Assembly: GCA_016647705.1 (NCBI GenBank)
Contig: CM028334.1
Coordinates: forward strand, 4,464,046-4,528,045
Direction: 5' to 3'
Source of the DNA: Eucommia ulmoides
Taxonomy: Eukaryota; Streptophyta; Magnoliopsida; Garryales; Eucommiaceae
Length of the DNA stretch: 64,000 nt
This document shows positions 11,690 through 24,755 of the stretch, piece by piece. The notes beneath the pieces are model-generated. The model had not been told where the DNA came from, searched no databases, and worked only from the letters and a program-made list of their open reading frames with translations. Position 1 is the stretch's first letter; each line of letters begins with the position of its first letter. The translations under genes and the position numbers were made by a program.

Positions 11690-12130
11690 ATGGGCAGCCA
11701 CATGATAAGGCCTATATTCGGGTATGAATAAAGCCCAAGGTGTCAAAAGCCAAAGAGGAAACTAGTTATCTCAGAGTTTCGGTCTTTACCAGTATACGTT
11801 AGAATAAGTCTGAATTGACTGTAACAGCCCGTGATTAATGAGGACCGTTATAGATATTCTCTCATCAATACGGGGATAATGGCTATTATACGTTACGGTA
11901 GAGAAATACGAGCAACTGAATGGTATTTTCATTCAAGAGATAACAATTAGATCACCCTATAAAAAGGGAAGAAGATAACCGGTAAAAGGGGTTCTGATTT
12001 TAAGTGTGCAATTTATTTCCCACTATATTCAGATTAATTTATTCTCACGCCGGAGGTTCTTTGGCTGACACCACACCGGTGTCCCCCATTAGAATTCACG
12101 GTTTTGCAGTTCAAAGAGGAAGACAAAAGA
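11690..12130 (+). mobile_element. Gypsy-like LTR fragment (promoter and leader)
   Basis: A TATA-like cctataaaaaggg lies near 11955. It is followed about 85 bases later by ttattctcacgccggagg and ctttggctgacacc. That is the order seen at the R/U5 part of many plant Gypsy LTRs. No LTR ends or coding region are attached. Confidence 0.45.
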
Positions 12131-12554
12131 TTTTCTGGTACGTGTGGAAATTGACACGTGACTAAGAATTTTTTGACTATATCAGATGGAATGACACAGA
12201 CGAAGACCACGAGGGAGGATGGAGAAAAAGCAGACGAACACGTTGAAGAAAAAGAAGAAAAATGAAGCAAAAAAAAGGAAAAAAAAAAAGAAAAAATAAG
12301 CTTACAGAAATCGAAACCCAGACCTCATCAACAATTTCAATAATGTCAATTTTTTTGGGATGGGAATAGGTGAATACAATATTTTTTTTTGTTACTCACT
12401 TCTTAAGAAAAAAAAAAAGAATGATTCTTGATTTTGAGATGAGAATGAAAACAGAAACAAAGTTACCAAATGGTATCCCCAAACAGAAATCCCAAGAATC
12501 TGGGAATGGGATGAAAACTTTTGGGATGAAAATGATTACCAAACAAAGCCGTAG

Positions 12555-12690
12555 TTTCTGCATGCATAATTTTTTACAATCCTTCACGCATATCTTGAGT
12601 GTATGAGTTTTTAGACCATCTTCGATAATGAGCGCTACTGCTCCTCTAGAGTCTGACTCCACAATTAGCCTCGGAAATCCCTCTCGTAGC
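12555..12690 (-). pseudogene. RNase H-like fragment of a non-LTR (LINE) element
   Basis: Minus-strand translation contains GFPRLIVESDSRGAVALI followed by KICVKDCKKL. This matches the ESDS motif region of the RNase H-like domain common in plant LINE pol and derived proteins. Only about 45 residues survive. It abuts the right end of the Harbinger-like element. Confidence 0.55.
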
Positions 12691-13816
12691 AATCTATTAT
12701 TACGGGTTGCCCCAACAAATAACATGGCCGTGCCCATCATTTGAGTCCGACCCTAACTCAACAAAAACATCCACGTTACTGTGTCCTGACGGCTGTGACT
12801 GTTTCCGTTATATCCGGAATTAACGGCTGGCATTGGTGGGATATGGACAGGACAGTGGTGGTGAAAGCACCGAATCTATTCTCCACCCCCCCATGTGAGG
12901 GCGTTTGTCAGCAAATTGACGCGTAGAACGGCCTCCATCGCGGGTGATGTGTCGGAGCCGGAACGGATAGGACACGTGGCATCTCTGAGGCCGCAGTGAT
13001 GCCATGTCAGCAAAGGTGGTCCCACGTGTAATTTAAAAAAAAAAAAATTATTATTAAAATGTATAAAATTAAATATTTTTAAAATTTTAATAATAGTTAA
13101 AATTATAATGGTTATATTTTTTTATTTTTTTTTTAGATTTTATATTTATGTTTAATTGATCAAATTTTTTTTTATATTTTTTTTTTACATTTATAAATTA
13201 AAAGTTGGATACAGTACTTTCAGACACTTGAGAAAAAATAGGTCCAAAAACATTATTTCATAAAACCCATAAATTATTTTTAGTGATCGAGTGATATTAT
13301 ATAAATAACATCATTTATTATATTTTATTTCTTCTTCTTAAAAAGAAATGAGAATATGTATGTATATATGGGGTTTTGGTGAACCATTCAGAAAATTAAA
13401 ATTTTATCTCACGCAACTCATGCGATACAGTAATTTTTTTTAGAAGTCTAAAGTTATTGTGATATATAAAAATTACTATAATTTTTTCGTGTAAAACATT
13501 ACAGTAATTTTTACTATATAGAGTGACTTTTGGATTTTTTATAATAATTTTGAACTTTTGAAAAAATTCAAAAATTATTATAGCACGTAAATTGCATGGG
13601 ATATGTATATATACCGCGCGTGCATATATATATATATATATATATTTGCGCGCGCTAGAGAGAAATTAATGAACCCCCCAAAAGAAGGAATTTTGGAAAC
13701 AAAGGTGGACCCCGGAAGTTTGATTTATAGAGCAAAAGCATGTGCTATAGGAGCTTAAGTCCAACGAATCACAGTAATTAATTAGAAGATTGCAAAAATT
13801 GACATATTTTGGAGGG

Positions 13817-13865
<49 letters not shown>

Positions 13866-13980
13866 TTTTTATTTATTTTTATTTTTATTTTTAATTAAAA
13901 AAAAAAAAAATACTAGGATTCGAAAGGCAGCTATTTGATAGGAAATTAGAGAATCAAAATTAAATATTTTAAAAAAATGG
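12691..13980. other. Non-coding stretch with microsatellites
   Basis: The 12740-13025 part is GC-richer but has only short overlapping frames. From 13030 it is very AT-rich with homopolymers. Opposed aaaaattactgtaa-type blocks near 13430-13580 look like eroded inverted repeats. Confidence 0.45.
13833..13860. repeat. (TA)n microsatellite
   Basis: An uninterrupted AT dinucleotide run next to a poly(A) run. A shorter one lies at about 13625-13645. Confidence 0.9.
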
Positions 13981-14573
13981 GTACTTGGATAAATACTCAT
14001 TTGACCCTTTACTATATAACAATTTTCACTTTCGTCCTTTAACTAACAATTTTGACAATTCATCTTCTCAACTATGATATATATATATTTTTAATTTTGT
14101 TTATATAGCCCAATTCTCTAATTTTCGGCATTGTTACAAACCAAACCTACAATTCAAAATGTCTTTTATTCAACGGCTTGGATAGATCTGAGAATAATAA
14201 ATTATCAGGACAAATTGTTGAAATATTTAGGAGGGAAAATTTTCACCAAAAAATTTCACAACCCCCACGATTGAGATTTTGTACCATTTAAATTTTATAT
14301 AAAAATTCATTAGTCATTTTTTTATTATTTACTATTTTTTTACACTCATAAATTTGAAAATCGATATAGTGATTATTAATAAATCGATGTACGGTTTCGC
14401 TCATAGATATTCTATGTGCATGAATTTTACCCGAAAACAACTTCATATATATCAAAAGGTTAAAGAAAAAAAAATCGTAGGTTAAAGGGTGAAAATCTTT
14501 AAAAAATCATAGTGTATGGACCGAATTGAAAATAAAGTATAGTGTTTGGGTAGTAAGTGTAATTATCCAATAC
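13981..14573. mobile_element. Foldback MITE in the pectate lyase promoter region
   Basis: The left end (acttggataaatactcat then ccctttactata) is matched in inverted form by the right end (plus-strand tatagtgtttgggtagtaag and aattatccaatac). The TIRs are long and imperfect. The TSD was not resolved. It ends about 200 bases upstream of the pectate lyase TATA box. Confidence 0.55.
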
Positions 14574-14769
14574 AGTTCCTTCCATGTCAAGCGGCTGCCT
14601 TTTTTCATGAGTATAGTTGAGGAATTCTGTTGGGATTATGTTCCAGAGAGAGAGAGACCACGCTTAACGACCAAAACTGCCACTGTAGACCTCCGTAAAA
14701 CCAGTAATTACGAAGTGACCCCACATTTTCCAAATTTCAATCACGCCATCTCTCCCGGCTTTTTCCCCC

Positions 14770-14779
14770 TTTATAAAAT
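14770..14779 (+). promoter_or_regulatory. TATA box of the pectate lyase gene
   Basis: tttataaaat lies 73 bases before the ATG, in a CT-rich context typical of plant core promoters. The predicted start of transcription is about 14800-14810. Confidence 0.7.
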
Positions 14780-14851
14780 CCCCTTCCCCATTGCCTTCCT
14801 TCTCTCCTCATCCTTCCCCCCCAAATTAGAAAGAGAGAGAGAAAAACAACA

Positions 14852-17387
14852 ATGGCAATGGCGAATCTTCTACTCTCTCTCCTCTTTCTAACTTGCTCTC
14901 TCCTCTCTCTTACCCTCATTTCCTCCTCCCCGGTGCCCAATCCCGAATCGGTAGTCCACGAAGTACACAGGTATTCATACCACTCAGATATTATTTTTTT
15001 TTTGTACAAATGGTTGGGAGACCTCCCATTAAAGCGTCACACTAGATAAACTAGCGCTTATAAGCCTTCGGTTACTCGACATCTGTTTAATGCGCGATTT
15101 TATCACTGTTTATGTCATAAAATTATAAAATGTGACGCCATTCAGTAAGTGTCTACCTGACGCACAGTACGAATGTGACATTGTTTACGGTCAACCCAGT
15201 GATTTAAAATAAAAAATCATGTCATAAGAGTTTTGACAAAATTTTATGATGATTGTCAGTTACTTAACGCAACCCTTCGTTTTTAGTTGGGTTTGGGACA
15301 GACTGTGAAAAAAATAGAGTCGGGGTTGTTATTGTTGTTGTAAAGTTAAAAATCAATTAAAACTTTTTTTTTTTTTTTGATAAAATGTCCCAATTTAAAT
15401 ATTTATTTTTTTTATTTTTTTTGGTTCATAGGAGTATAAATGCTACTAGGAGGAATTTGGGGTACCTTTCTTGTGGGACCGGCAACCCGATTGACGACTG
15501 TTGGCGGTGCGAACCGGACTGGGAGAAAAACCGGCAGCGGCTCGCCGACTGCGCGATTGGATTCGGGAAGAACGCGGTCGGCGGACGCGACGGGAAGATC
15601 TACGTCGTCACTGATTCCGGCGACGACGATGCGGTGACTCCGCGTCCGGGGACTCTCCGGCACGCGGTGATTCAGGACGAGCCGCTGTGGATCATCTTCG
15701 CCAGGGACATGGTGATCCAGCTGAAGGAGGAGCTGATAATGAATTCGTTCAAGACGATCGACGGCCGCGGCGCGAGCGTCCACATCGCCGGCGGACCGTG
15801 TATCACCGTCCAATTCGTGACGAACATCATCATCCACGGGATCCACATCCACGACTGCAAGTCGGGGGGGAACGCGATGGTGAGGAGCTCGCCGCGGCAC
15901 TACGGGTGGAGGACGATATCGGACGGCGACGGAGTGTCGATATTCGGCGGGAGCCACGTGTGGGTGGACCATTGCTCGCTGTCGAACTGCCAGGACGGAC
16001 TGATCGACGCCATTTACGGGTCGACGGCGATCACGATCTCGAACAACTACATGACGCACCATGATAAGGTGATGCTGCTGGGGCACAGCGATTCATATAC
16101 CCAAGACAAGAACATGCAGGTCACTATTGCCTTCAATCACTTTGGAGAAGGCCTTGTTCAAAGAATGCCAAGGTAAAAAACGAATCCTCTTTATTTCTCT
16201 GGCTTTTTTTAGTAGATAAAGTTAAAAGAAGTTACACCATATAATTTTAAGTTAAGAATGGTACCAGAGACACAATTATAAAAATCCATCTCTCGTTCCC
16301 TTACCATCAAATCATCTGTTCAGATTGAGGATTACACATTTTTCATCATTTCCTCGTACTCAAATTGTTCATGCAAATTAGAGTTGCACTTAAAGGGCAG
16401 ATGTTATATTCATATTTACATTGATTATTTCAAAGTTTCCAAATTACTATATAAGTTACTCCATTTGACAGTATATGATTAAATATTTAGTGATTTTATT
16501 GCCAATTGTTTAATTTTAAGGTTGGTTTGATAACATAGTTGAAAATATATTGTCTCTTTTGAAATGATTTTAAAAGTCCTAATTGTACAGATTTCTTCTT
16601 ATAAAAGATCGTTTTCTTGAAAATGAAAGTTTAATTTTAGATTGGAGGCCAATCAAAATCTTTCCTTTTAAAAAACTGTATTTGTTTGACCAGTTGTTTC
16701 GAACTTTGTATTCTGATCACAAATGTCATTTCTGTGACTCTGCCGTAATATCAAATTGGTACTGTTTTATAGAAAATTTTGATTCTAAAATCAAGCTAGG
16801 TTTTATTTTCAAAATGTTGAGATATATCAAATTCAATATTAAAATTTATTTAATAAATTGAATTTAATCATTATGAAAAAGGAAAAAATAAAGTTAATTA
16901 GTGGCCTATGTTGACTAATGTTGTTTGTGGGGGACATTGAAATGCAGGTGTAGGCATGGCTACTTCCATGTGGTGAACAATGACTATACTCATTGGGAGA
17001 TGTACGCCATTGGAGGGAGTGCTTCACCCACCATCAATAGCCAAGGCAATAGATTTCTTGCCCCTAATACCATGTCTAGCAAGGAGGTAATCAAATTAAA
17101 AAATCACAAAAAAAATTGTTATTTGTTTAATGTTGTTCGATGTAATAAAGTCGTCGATAATGCAGGTGACGAAACACGAGGACGCACCAGAGAGCGAGTG
17201 GAAGAATTGGAACTGGAGAACAGAGGGAGACTTGATGCTTAACGGTGCTTATTTTACACAGTCTGGGGCTGGAGCCTCGTCGAGCTATGCTAGAGCTTCG
17301 AGTTTGGGTGCGAGGTCTTCGTCCTTGGTGGGCTCTATTACTACGGCTGCCGGTGCACTCAGTTGCAAGAAAGGCGGTAAATGCTAA
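14852..17387 (+). CDS. Pectate lyase (polysaccharide lyase family 1), four exons
   Basis: A secreted enzyme that cleaves de-esterified pectin by Ca2+-dependent beta-elimination in the cell wall. Exons: 14852-14970, 15432-16172, 16948-17086, 17166-17387. All introns are GT-AG and the joins stay in frame, giving 406 residues (normal length). Residues 1 to about 26 are a hydrophobic signal peptide ([20 protein letters not shown]). N43-A-T is a glycosylation sequon. Family motifs: [10 protein letters not shown] after residue 55, [18 protein letters not shown] from W217 (Ca2+-binding region), [12 protein letters not shown] around D251, and R284-x-P286-x-x-R289 with the catalytic arginine. The C-terminus is cysteine- and lysine-rich (SCKKGGKC). 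Exon 2 is much GC-richer than the surrounding DNA, as expected for a conserved exon. The next ATG (codon 3) is in frame, so the start could be two codons later. The intron-4 acceptor tgcag fits well. The gene appears intact. Confidence 0.95.
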
Positions 17388-17849
17388 TAAAACTGGAGTA
17401 CTGAAGCGGTTTGAAATTTAGGATGAATTGTTTGGTATTGTTTGAAATTTAAATTAGAAAAAATTGAAAAATTTAAGGGAGGAAAAAGGGTGGGGACAAG
17501 AAGTCTTGGTTACTTTTTCTTGGACTTCTCTTTTTTTTTTCCTTCCCTCCATTTTTTTACTTTTTTTTATTTTTTTTCACTTTGTTTAGTTTTGATTGTA
17601 AAATACAACCTTGGCATATTACTCGGAGCCATTGGAGAGTTGTGCTTTGGACTCTTTGTTTGGTCTTGGAGATAACAAAAAGTGCTTAAAAGTGTTGAAT
17701 ATATACTTCAATTTATCTACTTATTCTCTCTCTCAACATATACTTTCCTTCAATTTGTTGGTTAGTGTTTTTGTTTTTCTGTCTCTACTTTTAATAAATT
17801 AGGATGAAAAATTTATTCATATTTTGGAGTATTTCGAAAATAGTGAAGA
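17388..17849. other. 3' flank of the pectate lyase
   Basis: Presumed 3' UTR and downstream DNA, T-rich. The short plus-strand frames are not supported. An attaataaatt near 17792 is a possible poly(A) signal, but it is far from the stop. Confidence 0.4.
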
Positions 17850-18168
17850 GTGAACTTGTACTTCTTTCAACCCCAAAAGCTAACTCCATAACACTTATAG
17901 TTTGACCACTAAACCCTTTCAACATCTGATGTGGTATAAACCCAACAATCTATCCCTCACACATCAGACCTTTGGTTAGCTAACTCTTAACCAGTCTCTC
18001 CCTTTGTGGTTGTTGGGTCAACATTATTGTAACCTAAATTCTGATACCAATGTAGGGTGGTTTTAGGTCATTTCAACCCTAAAAGTTAGTTCATGAGATG
18101 AGGTCTTTCCTCACACTTATAACCTGACAATCAGTCTCTTCCACATCTGATTTGAGATAAACCCAACA
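17850..18168 (-). mobile_element. TRIM miniature LTR element with PBS, PPT and both LTRs
   Basis: Read on the minus strand, the 5' LTR is 18168-18052 (TGTTGGGTTTATC to CACCCTACA, 117 bp). A PBS follows (plus-strand tctgatacca at 18041-18050, complement tggtatcaga, Met-tRNA type). Then come about 85 bases of internal DNA, a purine tract (plus-strand atctatccctcacac), and the 3' LTR from 17947 to about 17850, whose outer end is eroded. No coding capacity, as in all TRIMs. Confidence 0.75.
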
Positions 18169-18800
18169 AATAAAAACATATTTAGTAACGACAATTGTTC
18201 TAAAATTGTTTATTTTATTTTATGAGAACATAAACATGAAACACATTTGGTTGCAAAATTTGTCTCTTTTTTTTTTCTTTATATGTATGGTAGTTGGCTT
18301 GGTGGTGGTGGTCGGCGGTGTGGTAGAGACTGAAGGGGTGGTGATAGCCGGGCAGGATGGTAGTGAAAATAATTTTATGGGAGTTAATAGGAATCAATTT
18401 TTTTTGTTTCTTAAATTTTTAAAAAATTCAAAAAATAATTCCAAATTAATCTCAAATTTTTGGGAACATAAACATGTTTACCAAATGAGTTTCTATACAT
18501 TATCCCAAAATTTTGGGAGCAAAAACAATAACCGAACATGTACAGTTGTCCATTTGGCAAACATGTAAAATGTCTAAAATACCCTTGATAAGTCTAAAAC
18601 TAATTAACTTAGTAATTTCCAAACTAAAACGTGTACTAAATTCAAAATGTAAGACAAGATAAAGCTTCCAAATATTAGAAGCCAAAATGCATTGCATTGG
18701 GTTAGTTAAAGTACACCTTGATACCAAGAAACACACCGCTAATCATGAGAGAGGTTTACGTTTTACGAGTACTAATTAAACTAATTTTTTGTTAAGAGTT
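18169..18800. other. Non-coding stretch, MITE-like debris
   Basis: The sequence runs from gagaacataaacatg near 18222 to ttttgggagcaaaaac near 18510. Fragments with similar wording recur near 19140-19220, 22810-22930 and 62830-62960, suggesting a dispersed AT-rich MITE family. A 120-codon frame (18206-18568) is Val/Gly-rich by composition and is not supported as a gene. Confidence 0.4.
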
Positions 18801-19530
18801 TTTGACACTTTGTAGCCCTAACGTTTGCAAAAATTTCACTTTGGTCCCCGTAGCTTCAATTTGAATATATAAAACCTTAAGATTGCGGGATTTGATAAAT
18901 TCTTGAAATTTGTAGATGACGGGATTTCAAAATTCCATCATTTATAAATTTCTTATTTGGATAATTACTTTAAATGAAGAATTTGTTTGTGTAATTTCAT
19001 AATTTCAATTGACAAGTATTTATATGTAGATTTTTAAAATTCATTAAATTTTTTGCGGGAGTGAATAGAAATCAACAATTTTTTTGGTTTCTTAGATTTT
19101 GAAGGAATTCAAGAATTATTCTCAAATTACTTCCAAAATTTTGGGAACAAAAACATGTTTGTTTACTAAATGCGTTTCCATACATTAATCTTGAGATTTT
19201 GGGAGCGGGAACGAAAACAAGAAACAAACGGGACTTTAAAGTTTCCTAATCATTCCACTACAGTCAGTCATTAATGTTATTACAATTTTTGAAAACAAGT
19301 CACTTATCATTGCACTTAACTGTTTATAAGAGACATTATAGATAATTCAAACCTCCTATTTCCCTCATCTTTTCCTTCCCGCCCAAATACTCAAAAGTGT
19401 GTGTGTGTGTATATATATAGAGAGAAAAAATTTGCAGAAAATTTATAAGTGAAAAGAAGATATTAATTGTTTGTCGTTCAAAATTATTGGGTTCAAATTG
19501 CAACTATAGGGACCAAAGCAAAATAGAAAA
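18801..19530. mobile_element. MULE-like MITE copy (TTTGACACTTTG ends), interrupted
   Basis: The left end tttgacactttgtagccc then ttcactttggtcccc matches 19907 and 60621. The matching right part is ctatagggaccaaagcaaaa near 19505, without the terminal gtgtcaaa. The middle (about 18885-19240) carries unrelated blocks, including gggatttgataaattc, related to the element nested at 60851. Confidence 0.5.
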
Positions 19531-19906
19531 CCCCTTTATATTATATATAAAACCTTGAAATCAGATTTTTTTGATTAATTATTTGGGTCAAACCAAACAA
19601 GCCCTTAGAAATAATAAGTTGGTCGTCTATGTAATTTTCATGGACCACGTATTTAAATGTTAGACCGCCCAACATTATGGGACCTCGTGTTCTAGTTGGA
19701 GCATTGGAGTATTTAATTAAAGTTGTTAGGAAATTAGGACATGTTTGGATGACTTTTAATTTATAATTTTTTTTTTTAAATTAGTTGATTTGAAAATTAT
19801 ATATTTCTTATTCTATTTTCACATGTAATTGAAGTAAAATATAATTTAAAATTTCATTTAAATTAAAATAATTTTATGTTTCTTTGGTCAAATAAATGAT
19901 AGGGGA

Positions 19907-20344
19907 TTTGACATTTTGTACCCTTGAAGTTTGACCCAAAATTTCACTTTGATCCCTGTAGTTTCAATTTGAACATATAACATTTAAAATTTAGTAATTA
20001 TTCCCATTATAATTTTGAAAATAGTCGCTTGTCGCCCATAAACTATTTTAAGGGGTTTTATGGATATTTCTATCATCCTCATTTCCCTTTCTCACATTTT
20101 CCTTCCTGTCCAAATACTAAAAAAGTAAAAGTTGTTTTTTTTATAGAAAATTGTAAAGGGTAAAGGAAGAGGATGAAAATGTCCTTAAGGAAAAGTGACG
20201 ATTTGCCATCCAAAATTATAATGCAACTACTGATCTGGACTGAAGTGAGGTCATTATGAAACTCCAGGGTGTTATGGTTTCAAAGTAAAACTATAGGGAC
20301 CAATGTGAAATAATGATCATACTTCAAGGGTACAAAGTGTCAAA
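19907..20344. mobile_element. MULE-like MITE with TTTGACATTTTGTACCC ends
   Basis: The termini TTTGACATTTTGTACCCTTG and CAAGGGTACAAAGTGTCAAA are near-perfect inverted repeats. Inverted similarity continues inward (actttgatccctgtag versus ctatagggaccaatgtg). About 438 bp, non-coding. The TSD was not resolved. Confidence 0.7.
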
Positions 20345-23300
20345 ACTCAGCTTAAAATGGAGAAATTATAAACAAATACAGAAGGGTATTTTGGTAAAAG
20401 CAAATAGGGATTAATTACATATAAACACCCATGTTATATGGTCCCAAGATCACACTATAAAAGTTGGAAAAGCTTACTTCTATTAGCATGCAAAGGCCAT
20501 AGAAAGACTAAAACATCATGTATCCTTTATTATACTTATAGCATGATGTGTGCGAAAGATAGAATTTAATTATTTTATACATTAAATAATTTATTATTAT
20601 TATTATCTATAATTATTTGTGTCCATTATCAATGTAGAAAAATTATGTAGAAATTCTAAATCATGAGAAGTTATCTCATGTGATGATGATTATGTTTGGC
20701 GATCATTTCGCGCAATTCGTGAGGAACTTGAGTCAGCCGTCGACGCCCGACAGCGTCTTGACCTTGTCATATTTTTGGGCCAATTCCCCCTTTGTACTAT
20801 AAAAAAATGAGATTTTTGCTTAATCCGCGATAGCATTTAATTTTTTTTTTTATTTCGTTTTTATTATGGAGTTCCTAGATGTAGTTTTCTAATTTGGCGT
20901 GTATATATATATATATTGAATTAAATGTGAGTTTGTTAAGAGTAGACGGTGGTATGTGTAATAGAGGTGTAAAAATGAAATGAGACCAAAGTACGAAGGG
21001 TAAAAAGCAATTAATCCAAAATTATAATTGACTAATTTTAAGGACGAGAAATTACCAATGATACTCTTGTATTAAAGACGATTACCATGGTAATGTACCT
21101 TATTTTAACAAATACCATGGAGACCCCGTGCCAGAGAAAAGTAATGGCCAATTACCTATTTGCCCTCATCTTTTAACTAAAAAATAAAATAAAGACAATT
21201 ACTACTTTAACCTTATATATATAATTAATTTTATTTTTTTTTCCTTTTATTTGTTTCTCTCTCTCTCTCTCACACACACTTTCACTCTTACCGCCACTAC
21301 CATACCTCTTGCCACCACCACCCTCTTTTTCCTCTCCTTCTTCTCCTCGTCTTCTCTCTCTTCTCCTCGTCGGATCTGTGCAAACCTGACGAGTAGGCCG
21401 CATCTGGTGTCCCAACAGGACGCAGGATCTAGACGGATCCAACGAGGAGAAGTGAGATAGAGAGAAGGAGAAAAAGAAGAAGAATAAGATGGTCGCTGAC
21501 AACAGCGGTCGGTGGAAATCGTTAGAGAAGATGGTGGTGGGAGATTGAAGAAGAGGCGAGAAAAGGAAGAAAAAGAAAAAAAAAAGAAAAAAAAGAAAGG
21601 AAAAATAGAATTAACGAAGGGTACTGTTGTCATTTTACAACTATCAAGGGTAATTTAGTAATTTCAAAAATAAATTCTATATCATAAGAGTAAAATTTGA
21701 ATTTAAATGTTTTCATCAGTCAGTCAACTCTGATTTGGGAAATTAATTGTTCCGATTAAAAAAGATAGAGAATCTTCGTGATAGAAATTACTATGGCATC
21801 TATCTCAAAGACATGGAGTGTCACACGTTCTTTTTCCGACTATCTGCTAACTTTCCTCTTCTTCTTTTTTTTTCCATTTTATTTAAAGCTAATTTGAAAT
21901 AAATTTAAAATTTATATAACTAAAAATGTCTCTATCCAAATATTAGTTATCTCATCATAATCACCCCATCATGTTAGATGTTTTTGTGTGTGGATTGGTG
22001 TTGGAGTAATAAAGCATAAGATTAGGGGTTTGGGGGGAAGTGACTACTAGCACTAGGATCTTACCCATGTGCTATTTATTCAAAATTGACCTTATTGGAC
22101 ACCATATAGGACACATTGTCACCCTCCCCCAAATTGTGCTCAAATCAATTTTTGCACCACACAAAAAACTTCAATTTTTTCCCATGGGCCCCAATTTTTG
22201 GGCATCTAGTCCAACGAATTACCAGATTTGACAAGTAATTCATCATATATATATATTGCAATAGGTCCAAAGTGTTATATCCAAATGTCATATTTGCTCT
22301 CTTATTGGTTTTTAATAGTAGCTGATCATTGATTTTGAATATTATGGGATAACATTCAACAGCTCCATATTATTGATCAATTTCGTTTTTGAAATTGAAT
22401 AAACTTTTTGTGACTATTTTTTTTTTGAGTTGTAGAGAATAAAAAATGACAGCATTTTTTTTAATAACTCAAATAAAGAGAGAGGTATTTTTGTCCAAAA
22501 TAAATTTGGTGGACTTGGTATAAAAGGTCCAAAAATTTTAGATCTTATGGGTTAAAGTTTTGAAACAGTATATTATTGACCAAAAGCCTCGAAAATCAAT
22601 TGAGTAGTGTGTTACGAAAAAGTGAATAAAATTCAAACCACCAAACTTTGACTAGTCTACAACCTACCCCTGTAGAGGCTTGGGCTGGGTGGACTCAATT
22701 GAGGCCTATGGTGGGGTTTCATCCAACGTGCACGAGTCGGGCGGTAGCTGTCTATAAGACACTGAGAGGGTTGTTTTGTTACTGTTTTTGTTTCTATTTT
22801 TTTTTTTAAAAAACTTGGAACATAAATAAAAAAAAAATGTTTTCGTTCTAATCTTCGACTTTTAAAACATGTTTTTATTTTATTTTATTTTATTATTATT
22901 ATTATGAGAACATGAAAAATAGGAACAATTTTATGACTAGCTAGTGTTTTTTTTAAGGGGTGGAATCTTAATTTGTTTCATTACAATCTAGGCTTCCTTT
23001 CCTAGAAGGCCCACTTTTAAATTTCATTGGGTTATTGATGCCCAACTTCTTAATAAATTCAAGGCCCGATTAAATAAATCTCAATTTAAATTGGGCCTGA
23101 GTGATGGAATTTGACTTACCAACCCAAGATGTAGCCAACAATAGCCCATAGAATCAATAAGGCTGTGTTTGGATTGAAGAATTTGATGATGGATTTCTTA
23201 AATTTATTTGTGTTTTTTTTTTTTTTTAGTTTTACTAAAATACTTTTAGTTATTGCAATACTTTTATTCATATGTCATATTGAACATTCACCATAAAAAA

Positions 23301-23695
23301 TACGTTAAAATTCAGTCGATTGTATTTGAAAATGCAAATCTTAAATGTTGTACTAAATTAATAAAAATCTCAAACCAAATTAGTGTTTTAATTCGTTTCA
23401 ATCCATCAAAATTGAGGGAAATCCTACAATTCCAACCACCGATCTCCGGTCGCTAGACCTCCCACAACGGTTTTTTTTTTTATTATTATTTAACATTCAA
23501 CTAAAAAATTTCATGATTTTTTTTGTTAGTTTCTTTTTAATTACATTTCTTTAATTATATATTTTTAGTTATATTAATCTATATATATTTTTTAATTATA
23601 TTCATAAAATTACTTTTTTAGTTATATTCATTAGTTATATATTTAGTATGTTTCATGGTCATATAGTATATTTTTCTAGTTATATTGTGTTTATT

Positions 23696-23745
<50 letters not shown>

Positions 23746-24750
23746 GAATATAACTAAAAATTTTAATAAAGAAAATATAACTTAAAAATAATCTAACTAA
23801 AAAATACTCTTAAAAAATCTAATTGAAAAGTTTCTTAAAAAAAATACACATGTAACTAGAAATTTTTTCAACTGTCGGAGTCTGGTTCCAGCGGCAAAAA
23901 ACCAATTTTTGGTGATCAGTGTCCAGAGATTGGCCGTCGACAGCGGCAAGTGGCGCTAGAAGATGGCGATGTAAACCCTAACTATGATAATATTTGATTA
24001 GGGATATAAAAAAATATTAATTAATGACCAACGCAAGATAAAACAAAATGAGAAAGGGTGATTTGCCCTTAATCAATGTCTTTTCGCTGGCTCTCCAATG
24101 AAAATCAAATCAATGTCTTTTCATTGGCTCCAATGAAAACCAAAGTGGGTTAGGTTTAAAATATTGGACCGTTGTAGTTGCATTAAAAATATTGTAACCC
24201 ATTTTTGTCATGTTATTGATGATAAAAATAAGAATTCAACAAGTGGATAAGATTTGGAACATTTTAGCTATCCTATCCATGGATAGTGGATAAAATTAAA
24301 CATGACCCAAACAATCTTCTAAAGCCAACTTGCTTTCCATTTTTTTTTTAATAAAAATAGGTGAATTTGGCTTTGCATTTTAGTGTGGTTTTCAAATAAA
24401 TCTATATTTAGTTGCATTGCAAATGCAAGGGTAAAATGATCAATTAACTCTATTATTGAGTTTTAAGAATAGACAATTCTATATCTACACCCTTTATATA
24501 TAGTGTTGTTCCACTGGGGTAGGGGTACTATCCTACATCAATTCTCGAGGAAGACGCACAATGAAATTTTCACCTGCACTATACCGCTTGACTTGCAATT
24601 CCGTTTGTCCCCATTTTTTCCTTTGAGTCCTCAATTCCTTGATTTACGATCATAGGATCAACTATCACCGGACAAAGAACGATACTCTAGTTGTCGAAAT
24701 TACACGGGATTGATGGACCTAAGCACTTTTAAAGAAGTTTTCCAACTGCA
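20345..24750. other. Long gene-poor stretch
   Basis: No gene is supported. It contains a CT/AG-rich block (21255-21620) whose Ser/Arg/Glu-rich translations are compositional. A rearranged copy of the GC-ended MITE lies at about 23400-23995, and a (TA)n run at 23699-23742. A short direct repeat (caatgtcttttc then tggctcc then aatgaaaa) lies near 24075-24140. Confidence 0.5.
23699..23742. repeat. (TA)n microsatellite
   Basis: About 22 TA units inside an AT-rich inverted segment (tagttatatt upstream, aatataacta downstream). Confidence 0.9.
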
Positions 24751-24755
24751 CTGGC

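Larger units (their letters stand above)
10966..12550. mobile_element. Putative PIF/Harbinger-type non-autonomous element
   Basis: The left end GGCTCGTTTGATAACCA follows TAA. The right end, read as complement, is GGCTTTGTTTGGTAATCA. These fit Tourist/Harbinger termini (GG-N-TTTGG). The expected 3-bp TSD is not intact (taa versus gta). The inside holds degenerate repeats (11265-11515) and an LTR-leader-like piece (about 11690-12130). It may be a composite, or two unrelated ends. Confidence 0.45.

Noticed and set aside
12820..13005. Overlapping 61-codon frames in a GC-richer patch
   Set aside because: They are short, open on both strands, and show no motif or splice context.
15412..16086. Long minus-strand open frame of 224 codons
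   Set aside because: It is the antisense of pectate lyase exon 2. The GC-rich codon pattern keeps it open by chance.
21173..21633. Ser/Arg/Glu-rich frames on both strands
   Set aside because: They arise from a CT/GA-rich low-complexity block.
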